This document shows positions 1-5,274 of a stretch of 5,274 nucleotides of DNA, piece by piece. Position 1 is the first letter of the stretch. Each line of letters starts with the position of its first letter. The DNA lies in contig JAYUGL010000155.1 of NCBI GenBank assembly GCA_043738385.1, forward strand, positions 1 to 5,274. Reading direction: 5' to 3'. A program made the position numbers and the translations under genes. The notes under the pieces are model-generated. The model was given only the letters and a program-made list of their open reading frames with translations. It ran no database searches and was not told where the DNA came from. Source of the stretch: JANYCD01 sp043738385 (GTDB lineage: Bacteria; Pseudomonadota; Gammaproteobacteria; Burkholderiales; Rhodocyclaceae).

Positions 1-16
1 GGCGCTGATCACGCTG

Positions 17-52
17 GTTCCGGTCAGAGCTCATATTCCAATCGACTAGACT
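17..52 (+). repeat. CRISPR repeat 1
   Basis: First complete repeat in the window. It is identical to the other two copies, and the identity extends one base further (C at 53). The base before it (G16) differs from that before repeat 3 (T148), which fixes the left boundary at GTTCC. Confidence 0.95.
47..52 (+). promoter_or_regulatory. Possible repeat-embedded -10 element TAGACT (also at 113-118 and 179-184)
   Basis: Each repeat ends with TAGACT, matching the sigma-70 -10 consensus TATAAT at four of six positions. The same six positions hold TACAAT in the Neisseria meningitidis repeat, where they are the -10 box of a promoter inside every repeat (established knowledge), and TAAAAT in Campylobacter jejuni. 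Here there is no TG extension before the hexamer and no convincing -35 box, so the promoter is weaker on paper. If active, transcription would start in the following spacer and each crRNA could be made independently. Confidence 0.35.
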
Positions 53-82
53 CCCATTGCACCCATCCCGCCACGGCGGGCG

Positions 83-118
83 GTTCCGGTCAGAGCTCAT
101 ATTCCAATCGACTAGACT
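83..118 (+). repeat. CRISPR repeat 2
   Basis: Identical to repeats 1 and 3, with the same extra C (119). It is preceded by spacer 53-82, which contains the inverted repeat CCCGCC-AC-GGCGGG at 67-80. Confidence 0.95.
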
Positions 119-148
119 CATCGCAATAGCGGTGAGCATCGGATTGAT

Positions 149-184
149 GTTCCGGTCAGAGCTCATATTCCAATCGACTAGACT
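149..184 (+). repeat. CRISPR repeat 3 (last repeat, cas-proximal end)
   Basis: The last copy before the array stops. It is fully intact and again followed by C (185). No further repeat occurs at 215, where the next would fall; instead a terminator hairpin starts 11 nt downstream. The spacer before it (119-148) has no obvious internal structure. Confidence 0.95.
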
Positions 185-195
185 CTGTCGGCGAT

Positions 196-228
196 AACCC
201 CTTGATTTATCAAGGGGTTTTTCGTTTT
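196..228 (+). terminator. Rho-independent terminator at the end of the CRISPR array
   Basis: A perfect 10-bp stem (AACCCCTTGA at 196-205 pairs with TCAAGGGGTT at 210-219) closes a TTTA loop and runs into a T-rich tail, TTTCGTTTT, on the plus strand. The minus-strand side is followed by ATCGCC rather than a T tract, so it should work mainly on plus-strand transcripts. It sits 11 nt after the last repeat and would stop array transcription before it runs antisense into the DUF2442, DUF4160 and cas2 genes. Weak action on the opposing cas operon cannot be excluded. Confidence 0.85.
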
Positions 229-295
229 ATGAGACCGAGTTTCCATTGAACTACGACGAAATGATCTCGGGTTGCCGCTCGATTTTCCAGCCGCT

Positions 296-550
296 TTAGC
301 GCAAAACCCATTCACCGTGTGACTTGATTTCGGCGTACATCGCGTCAGGTGCCAAGTCTAAGTCACCAGGCCAGGTGACTGCTCCAGACTCAATGCGAGC
401 CTGTGCAAATAGGGACGGGTCTTTCAACGCCGCAAAAACGCCGGTCAAGTGGCTGGGTTCAAAACGCACCTGGCCTGCCGTACCGTCGGCAAAACGTACT
501 TGCAGTGCCATCGGCAGTACCGGCTGAACATCGACAACATCCCATTCCAT
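296..550 (-). CDS. DUF2442 family small protein, last gene of the cas operon
   Basis: This 84-residue protein has the family hallmarks of DUF2442: a beta-rich start (VVDVQPV, then MALQVRFADGT at 14-24) and the conserved stretch GVFAALKDPSLFAQ (37-50) followed by TWPGDLDLAPDAMY (59-72). It has no signal peptide or membrane segment, so it should be cytoplasmic. The molecular function of the family is not established. Members often sit beside a DUF4160 gene, as here, and such pairs are regarded as putative toxin-antitoxin-like modules, with neither role proven. ATG at 550-548 is preceded by AAAGG with 5-nt spacing, a good ribosome binding site. The gene follows DUF4160 by 13 nt, and no other gene lies between it and the array. 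GC is about 54%, like DUF4160 and cas2 and unlike cas1. Family assignment is confident; function is unknown. Confidence 0.85.
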   Translation of the reverse strand: MEWDVVDVQPVLPMALQVRFADGTAGQVRFEPSHLTGVFAALKDPSLFAQARIESGAVTWPGDLDLAPDAMYAEIKSHGEWVLR

Positions 551-563
551 ATTGGCCTTTCAG

Positions 564-824
564 TTATTGCAGCGGCGCAATTTGTCGCGGCTGCTGTTTG
601 TCCATGCAAAGCTGCCAATCTTCGAGTAGCTCGGCCTGATGAAGTTCCGCCCAGTCAAGCACCAGCATTTGGGCGCGTCGTGGCAACTTGCCGCTGGCAA
701 TTGTCAACATCGGAATATTCACCGTGGCCTTGAACTCCGCGTACTCCACGTGGAAGTGCGGCGGTGCATGGTCGTTGAAGTACATCCTGATGACGAGGCC
801 GTAAAAGGTACTGATGGTGGGCAT
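564..824 (-). CDS. DUF4160 family small protein, directly downstream of cas2
   Basis: This 86-residue protein starts MPTISTFYGLVIRMYFNDH and carries the family signature DHAPPHFHVEY (18-28), rich in histidines and acidic residues. It continues with GKLPRRAQMLVLDWAELHQAELLEDW (45-70) and ends with IAPL. This is the classic DUF4160 layout at full family length. The function is not established; the gene is usually paired with DUF2442 and the pair is suspected of being toxin-antitoxin-like. The His/Asp cluster could suit metal binding or catalysis, but that is speculation. ATG at 824-822 gives the standard MPTIS start. There is no clear Shine-Dalgarno sequence (the upstream bases are C-rich), so translation may be coupled to cas2, whose stop lies 20 nt before. 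Lying between cas2 and the array on the cas strand, it is probably cotranscribed with cas9-cas1-cas2. Confidence 0.88.
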   Translation of the reverse strand: MPTISTFYGLVIRMYFNDHAPPHFHVEYAEFKATVNIPMLTIASGKLPRRAQMLVLDWAELHQAELLEDWQLCMDKQQPRQIAPLQ

Positions 825-844
825 GACGTGTCGGGGGGAAACAG

Positions 845-1171
845 CTAAAAGAGATCGAACTGATCGGGCGCCTTGTTGGCAGGCTGTTTGGCTTGCCCAT
901 GGTAGGAAATGATGCGCTCGTACTGCTTGTCGGTGAACTGCAAGACGTTGACTTTACCGCCAAGCGGCAACGCATTTTCCACCTTTTTGCAAAGCGTATC
1001 TACCTGCGCCTGACTGGTGCAAAACCGCATGTACACCGAGAATTGCGACATCGCAAAACCAGCGTCGAGGAGGCCATTGCGAAACTCGGTGGCCGCCTTG
1101 CGTTCGACTTTCTCGACCACGGGCAAATCAAACATCACCACGATCCACATGAGCCGGTATCCTGAAAGCAT
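845..1171 (-). CDS. cas2: CRISPR-associated protein Cas2 (type II-C)
   Basis: Cas2 forms the dimeric core of the Cas1-Cas2 integrase that inserts new spacers into the array. The 108-residue protein shows the ferredoxin-like first strand MWIVVMFDLPV (8-18) with the conserved Asp15, then ERKAATEFRNGLLDAGFAMSQ (23-43), FSVYMRFC (44-51) and the C-terminal tail PDQFDLF, all typical of type II-C Cas2. ATG at 1171 gives the usual MLSGYR start. Met8 (1150-1148) is an alternative with a possible AGGA about nine bases upstream, whereas the longer start has no clear ribosome binding site. The start is 27 nt after the cas1 stop. GC is about 53% over four sampled rows, against about 67% in cas1, which suggests a different history from its upstream neighbour. 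DUF4160 follows 20 nt downstream. Confidence 0.97.
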   Translation of the reverse strand: MLSGYRLMWIVVMFDLPVVEKVERKAATEFRNGLLDAGFAMSQFSVYMRFCTSQAQVDTLCKKVENALPLGGKVNVLQFTDKQYERIISYHGQAKQPANKAPDQFDLF

Positions 1172-1198
1172 GTGGCTGGCCGCGTCGCCCGGTTTCGG

Positions 1199-2128
1199 CT
1201 ATTCATCGCCCAAAGCCGCAGCCAGCGCCAGCGGCAAACCAGGCAGCGGCAGGTCCAGCTTGTCGCGCTCGCCCAGGTACACCTGCGCCAGCGAGGTACA
1301 CAGCTTTTGCGTACACACCATCACGGGCGTGGCGCCCACGTCGGTTTGCATATCGTCGTAGAGCGTACGAACCAGCGCACGTTTGCTGTCGGGGCTGACC
1401 TCGGCCTCGCCATTGCGCCGCAGTTGCCACACCTTCAAGTCGATCATGGGCCTGAACGGCTCCATCAGGTCATCGACCAGGCGCATCGCGTTGTTGTCGT
1501 TGCTGTGATGCAGGCCGATGCCGGGGTGCAGGCCGGCTGCAACCACTGAGCGAGCCGTCGTCGCGCGCAGTACGGTGTAGCCGTAGTTGAGCAGGCCGTT
1601 GATGCCGCCACCGTTTTGATCCCGCCGGAAGGCTTCACCGAACAGCAGCGTCCAGTAGCGGCGCGCGCCCTGCGCTTCAAGGTTTTCAGGGTCGCCGCTT
1701 TTCACGCGGGCTGCCAGCGCCGTCAGTGGCGCAGTCGGACCGCCTGTGGCTTCAAGTGCTGCTGCCTGCTGCTCCAGCTTGGCGCGCACCACGCTGGCCC
1801 ACAGGCGCTTGTGCGTCGGCTGGCTGGCGGCAATCTGCGCTTCGATACGCCGCGACTGCTCGAAGTTGCCTTCGATCGGCAGCAGCATGCCGACTGCGTT
1901 GTGGTTGGCACCGCACAGCACAAAGGGCGCGCCGCGCTCGGCCAGCGCCACCAGCAGGTTGTTGGTGTAGCTCAGACCGTGCGCGTTGGCGATGACGGCG
2001 GCAATGTCGTCTAGCGGAATTTGCCCGAGCTCTTTGCGTTCGCCGTCGGTGTCCTGCACCACCAGAAAGCCCCGGTGCATGAACAGGTGGCGCCGGTCGT
2101 CGGCCACTTCAACAATGCGGCCGATCAT
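1199..2128 (-). CDS. cas1: CRISPR-associated endonuclease/integrase Cas1 (type II-C)
   Basis: Cas1 is the metal-dependent integrase subunit of the spacer-acquisition complex, joining prespacers to the leader-end repeat. The 309-residue length is normal for type II. The N-terminal beta domain (about 1-90) has the familiar IPLDDIAAVIANAHGLSYTN (37-56) and the GAPFVLCGANHNAVGMLLP region. The helical catalytic domain has all three metal ligands: Glu151 in LEAQGARRYW, His208 in GLHHSN, and Asp220 in VDDLMEPFRP. The protein is therefore expected to be active. ATG at 2128 lies 5 nt after the cas9 stop without an obvious Shine-Dalgarno sequence, so translational coupling with cas9 is likely. Sampled rows average about 67% GC, similar to the 5' part of cas9. 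Type II adaptation usually also needs Cas9; no csn2 or cas4 is present, consistent with subtype II-C. Confidence 0.98.
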   Translation of the reverse strand: MIGRIVEVADDRRHLFMHRGFLVVQDTDGERKELGQIPLDDIAAVIANAHGLSYTNNLLVALAERGAPFVLCGANHNAVGMLLPIEGNFEQSRRIEAQIAASQPTHKRLWASVVRAKLEQQAAALEATGGPTAPLTALAARVKSGDPENLEAQGARRYWTLLFGEAFRRDQNGGGINGLLNYGYTVLRATTARSVVAAGLHPGIGLHHSNDNNAMRLVDDLMEPFRPMIDLKVWQLRRNGEAEVSPDSKRALVRTLYDDMQTDVGATPVMVCTQKLCTSLAQVYLGERDKLDLPLPGLPLALAAALGDE

Positions 2129-2133
2129 GGCGG

Positions 2134-5100
2134 TTAAGGCTTGAAGCCGGGGTCGCGGAGCTCGCCGATGGGGGAGATGGTGATGCGGCGGGCCTTGGCA
2201 GCCCTCAAACTTTCCGCAGACAAAGCCTTTTGAAAAAACTCATCGTTCAATGCCGTATCAATAAAAAAACTTCCCTCGCGTCTTGCTTTCTGTGCAGCGA
2301 GCTTTTCCGCGTACCGGGCACTGATGTTGGTCTCGTTAGGTTTCACAAAGGTGATGGATCCGGAGCTATTTATCTTCAAAACCCTGAGCAACAACTCCTC
2401 GCCTTCGATAGTTGCGCAAACGTAGTCGTTGATCATGAGCCGCATTGCTAATGGCTCGCCGTTGGCAGCGCGACGTGAATTTCTGAGGTGCTGGATCCCT
2501 TCACGCGAAACCTTGAAACTGCTGACGATCTTGTACGCTTCATAAGTGCTCAAAACCGATCCCGCCCAATTGCCGTTTTCGTGGTGAACAATTTCAATGC
2601 AATAGTTGCTGTTCGGAAGCAGCCCCATGTACGGCCTGCTAGCCCCACTCTTGTCGCTGTGTCGCGCAACAGCTGAACCATCTATTTTCCTTGCCTCAAA
2701 CGGGATCACATTTCGATCCTTTGCTGCGCTTTTGCTTTTGCCCGATGCGCTGTAGATAGTTGCATCAAACATCGCCCCCTCATGCCCATGATCGGGCTTG
2801 TGACTGACCCATATTCCTGGTTGTTCTGCAATCCATTTGCCATCGCGCATGACCTTACCTGTAATTGCGCGCATCACATGTGCCCTATAAGTGGGCCACG
2901 GCTCGGGCATGTCTTCGACGAGCCGGTTGAGCTGTTTGCCGCGTGCGTCGGCGCTGGCGCTCGCAAAGCGCTGCAACAAGCCCTGATCGGTCACGCCGAT
3001 CACACACGCATCGACCGCGTGATGCCGGTGGTCGTTGCGGTTCTTCTCGCCATCGAGACCGAGCACATGGTTGAGCCCGAACTTGCCGCGAAGCATTGCC
3101 GTCATTTGCCCCGGAATCACTCGCGTGTCTTGCGGGCAGATCAGCGCCAGGTATTCGCGGGCCACCTTGCTCAGGTACTTGGTGTCATTTAGCGCGCGCG
3201 CCAGAAAACCCTTGTCGTCTTTCAGCCATCGCTCCATGCCGTCTTCGGCGAAGCGCGAACGCTTTTGCCGGGGCATCAGTTCTGCGCGTTGCAGGATGGC
3301 GGCGTAATCGAAGCCTTGAACAGCCTTTTTACCAAAGGCCTCCCATGGCGTGTCGTTACCTTTGTAGCGATTCGCATGCCGCATAGACACGGTTTTGTTA
3401 TTCAGGCTGTCGTCGAGCGTTTTGCTGAAGGGCAGGATGTGCTCGATCTCCACTTCGTCACTGAACAGCATCGCGGCGCTAATCTGTACGCCAGAGTACG
3501 GGCAGCAACGGGTGGCGGGGTCGAAGCTCAGCTCTTCCCACAGCACCATCTTCTGCATATCCACGCCTCGCACCCGCTCTGCGCTGATGCCAAGGATGCC
3601 TGCGATCTGCACGCGGTGGCGGTCGTTGCGCCGCTGGTTTTCTGCTTGTCGAGCTGTGACGCAGCGCTGGCAAGAGCAACCTGATTTCAACCTGAATGGT
3701 TCTTGATCTTTCGTCGAGTGATCCTTGCTTTGCTTTAAGTCACGTGCTAACTCCACGATGACCTGACTTGGATGTCCGTAGCGTTTGGTTAGCGCGTTAA
3801 CCACCAGCCGCACCTGATTCAGCCCGATATGAACCGTCGGGTTGGCGATGCGGCCAAAGCGTTTTTCAGGTGTGTCGCTGAGCTTGCCGCTGCCGAAGCC
3901 GACGTGGCGTTGCAATGCTTCGCCGTAATAAGGCAGTTCCTTGAAGGCATGTAATTTAAGTATCTCGCCGGTTGCAAGATCAACTCGCGTGTGACCCGTG
4001 TCAAACGTTCTTCCGGGGATTTCGCCGTGCGTATTGAGTCGGCTGTGATGGTCAAACCCGGCAACGATCACCGCCTTGTCATAAGTCATCACGTCGCTGC
4101 GCAACGCCGGTAGGATGCGTGCCAGCGCCTTGGCGCTCAGGCTCCCGTAGCCTTCGGGCAAGCCTGCCTTAGCGATTTGTTCGGCCTGCCTCTCATTGAC
4201 GAAGCAATATTTTTTGAGCCTTTTGACAAGACGTTCGAGGCTTTCTTGCTGAACTACCTGTTTGACGATGGCATCTTGTTGACGCTCAGTCCAGTTGAAC
4301 CAAACCTTGCCGAAGTGCTCGGGCTTGCTAAGTGCAATGTTGGTTGCGTTGCCCTTAAGAAGCGTTCGCTTGGCGTCGGCCAGATTGAACTGGATGGATC
4401 CACCCAGTTTTAGCAACTGGGGGATCGCAATTTTGAACGACTGGTGGCCGCTTTCCAGCGCCTGCGCCAGCGTGTCGCGCTGCGCCAGCGTCAGGGCTTC
4501 TTCCTTGAGCCCGTCGCCCAAAATTCGCAAATTGGCCAGCTCCTGATAAATGCGAAAGCGCTGCGTGCTCGGCAACGCCAGCGGCGCGCGCTCCTCGTCG
4601 GGCAGCAACGTGCAGCGTCCGGGTATGACGGGTTTCAAAGGGCGCTGAAACAGCAGCGCGTCTTTCAGTTCGCTGCGTGCCAGCTCGTTAAAATGCGCCG
4701 GGTTAAAGCCGGCCTGCGCCGCCCACAGCGCATCAAACTCGGCCTTAATCATGGCGCGGTCGATGTAGAGGTCGTAGCTCTTGTCGATGCGGGTCTTGCC
4801 GTCGTCCTTCACCACCTTGTCTTGCCGAAAGCGTGCCCGCACCGTTTCGCCTGCAGCGTCTCGCTTATGCAGCCACTCGCCCACGCTGCGGCAGCCTGTG
4901 TCGATGAGGTTTTGCCGCAGCTTGCTGATGGCGGTTTTGAGTGCGCCGCTGTCGTTGTCGGCCTTGTCGGTGCGGCGGTTGCTTTTAAAACCCCGGCGCT
5001 GGTTGATGTGAAACAGTGCCCGCGCGAACTCTGCGGGGCTCAATGCGGCATCAAGCCCCTTGGCGCGCAGCGCGTAGGGGTTGAGCGTTTCCAGTGCCTT

Positions 5101-5274
5101 GCGCTGCGCCTCGTCTTGCGGAAAAAAGCCGTGCGCGATCAGCGTGCGCATCATGCGTGCCTTGCGCTTGAGCAAGCGGTCGCGGCGACGTCGCATGGCA
5201 CGCGCATCGCGCCGGGTCACGGCCAGCGACGAGCCGTCTTTCGGGTTGCGGCCATCCGAGAAAATTCGCACGCC
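2134..5274 (-). CDS. cas9: CRISPR RNA-guided endonuclease Cas9 (type II-C), 5' end missing at the window edge
   Basis: Cas9 is the crRNA:tracrRNA-guided DNA endonuclease of the system. About 1046 residues are visible. The frame stays open to the right edge and begins GVRIFSDGRNPKDGSS, which in relatives follows the RuvC-I strand, so roughly 40 residues with the first catalytic Asp lie outside. Numbering from the Val/GTG at 5271: arginine-rich bridge helix about 15-45; REC lobe about 60-480; RuvC-II VIVELARDLK with Glu507; HNH with CPYSG (590-594), EIEHILPFS (His611), Asn625 and Asn634; RuvC-III HHAVDA with His751 and Asp754; then the PAM-interacting region, ending TISPIGELRDPGFKP. All visible catalytic residues are intact. 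Oddities are an insertion of about 16 residues with three cysteines (about 516-541) between RuvC-II and HNH, and a GC drop to about 49% at the 3' end. It resembles Comamonadaceae II-C Cas9. Confidence 0.98.
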   Translation of the reverse strand, partial: GVRIFSDGRNPKDGSSLAVTRRDARAMRRRRDRLLKRKARMMRTLIAHGFFPQDEAQRKALETLNPYALRAKGLDAALSPAEFARALFHINQRRGFKSNRRTDKADNDSGALKTAISKLRQNLIDTGCRSVGEWLHKRDAAGETVRARFRQDKVVKDDGKTRIDKSYDLYIDRAMIKAEFDALWAAQAGFNPAHFNELARSELKDALLFQRPLKPVIPGRCTLLPDEERAPLALPSTQRFRIYQELANLRILGDGLKEEALTLAQRDTLAQALESGHQSFKIAIPQLLKLGGSIQFNLADAKRTLLKGNATNIALSKPEHFGKVWFNWTERQQDAIVKQVVQQESLERLVKRLKKYCFVNERQAEQIAKAGLPEGYGSLSAKALARILPALRSDVMTYDKAVIVAGFDHHSRLNTHGEIPGRTFDTGHTRVDLATGEILKLHAFKELPYYGEALQRHVGFGSGKLSDTPEKRFGRIANPTVHIGLNQVRLVVNALTKRYGHPSQVIVELARDLKQSKDHSTKDQEPFRLKSGCSCQRCVTARQAENQRRNDRHRVQIAGILGISAERVRGVDMQKMVLWEELSFDPATRCCPYSGVQISAAMLFSDEVEIEHILPFSKTLDDSLNNKTVSMRHANRYKGNDTPWEAFGKKAVQGFDYAAILQRAELMPRQKRSRFAEDGMERWLKDDKGFLARALNDTKYLSKVAREYLALICPQDTRVIPGQMTAMLRGKFGLNHVLGLDGEKNRNDHRHHAVDACVIGVTDQGLLQRFASASADARGKQLNRLVEDMPEPWPTYRAHVMRAITGKVMRDGKWIAEQPGIWVSHKPDHGHEGAMFDATIYSASGKSKSAAKDRNVIPFEARKIDGSAVARHSDKSGASRPYMGLLPNSNYCIEIVHHENGNWAGSVLSTYEAYKIVSSFKVSREGIQHLRNSRRAANGEPLAMRLMINDYVCATIEGEELLLRVLKINSSGSITFVKPNETNISARYAEKLAAQKARREGSFFIDTALNDEFFQKALSAESLRAAKARRITISPIGELRDPGFKP

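Larger units (their letters stand above)
1..185 (+). CRISPR. CRISPR array (type II-C), terminal part, cut by left window edge
   Basis: Three identical repeats start at 17, 83 and 149, so the period is exactly 66 bp. This matches the 36-nt repeat plus 30-nt spacer of type II systems; the copies are in fact identical over 37 nt. The repeat begins GTTCCGGTCAGAGC and ends CGACTAGACT(C). Two whole spacers lie at 53-82 and 119-148; bases 1-16 are the end of a third. The plus orientation is preferred because known II-C repeats (Neisseria, Campylobacter) also begin GTT and end in a TA-rich hexamer of the form TAnAnT, and because an intrinsic terminator on the plus strand follows the last repeat. The array would therefore run toward, and converge with, the cas operon, with its leader off the left edge. 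That the last repeat is not degenerate is slightly unusual for a leader-distal end. Array identity is certain; direction is inferred. Confidence 0.96.

Noticed and set aside
235..270. Possible hairpin CCGAG (235-239) with CTCGG (266-270)
   Set aside because: Only five base pairs across a 26-nt loop with no extension on either side; not distinguishable from chance.
186..295. tracrRNA or AT-rich array leader in the gap between the last repeat and DUF2442
   Set aside because: No stretch matches the repeat or its complement beyond a few bases, and the hairpin with its T tail has the form of a terminator on the plus strand. A leader here would need minus-strand array transcription, against the repeat polarity.
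655..975. Minus-strand open frame of 106 codons spanning the cas2/DUF4160 junction
   Set aside because: It overlaps cas2 and DUF4160 in another frame; its translation is low-complexity with no recognisable family, so it is a shadow.
1172..1549. Plus-strand open frame opposite cas1 (and other plus-strand frames opposite cas9)
   Set aside because: They are antisense to well-supported genes, rich in Arg, Ala, Gln and His as expected of GC-rich shadow frames, with no domains or ribosome binding sites.
2025..2032. GAGCTC-containing stretch inside cas1 resembling the repeat core
   Set aside because: The shared segment is only about six to eight bases and encodes the conserved ERKELGQIPLD region of Cas1; it is a chance match.
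5269..5271. GTG as the cas9 start codon
   Set aside because: Codons upstream stay open to the window edge (GGC at 5272-5274), and the following GVRIFSDG block is internal in Cas9 relatives, preceded by the RuvC-I motif. The gene is cut by the window, not started here.

Overview
The window carries the cas-gene end of a type II-C CRISPR-Cas locus and the adjoining end of its repeat array. The protein sequences point to a betaproteobacterium, most likely Burkholderiales of the Comamonadaceae kind. This rests on the Cas9 and Cas2 wording, which closely resembles the Alicycliphilus/Acidovorax type II-C proteins as I remember them. No housekeeping gene is present to confirm the taxonomy, and no database search was possible.

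Layout, left to right. Bases 1-185 hold the end of a CRISPR array: three identical repeats with a 66-bp period, running off the left edge. Directly after the last repeat comes a strong plus-strand intrinsic terminator (196-228). Everything else is one minus-strand operon read right to left: cas9 (5' end lost off the right edge), cas1, cas2, then two small genes of the DUF4160 and DUF2442 families. Gaps in the operon are 5, 27, 20 and 13 nt. Array and operon converge on a short gap of about 110 bp (186-295), which holds the terminator and nothing else I can identify.

Working together: Cas1 and Cas2 integrate new spacers, the array supplies crRNAs, and Cas9 with crRNA and tracrRNA cuts matching DNA. 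Repeat orientation, a -10-like hexamer at the end of each repeat and the plus-strand terminator all suggest the array is read toward the cas genes, as in Neisseria and Campylobacter type II-C loci. No tracrRNA anti-repeat is visible; it probably lies beyond the right edge or elsewhere.

The non-standard parts are: a DUF4160-DUF2442 pair (a putative toxin-antitoxin-like module of unknown function) inserted between cas2 and the array as part of the operon; a cysteine-rich insertion between RuvC-II and HNH of Cas9, with an extra cysteine at the HNH CPYSG motif; and sharp base-composition steps, with cas1 and the start of cas9 near 66-67% GC, cas2 and the DUF pair near 53%, and the Cas9 PAM-interacting end near 49%. 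I see no evidence for a wholly new system, but the embedded gene pair and the cysteine cluster deserve a closer look.
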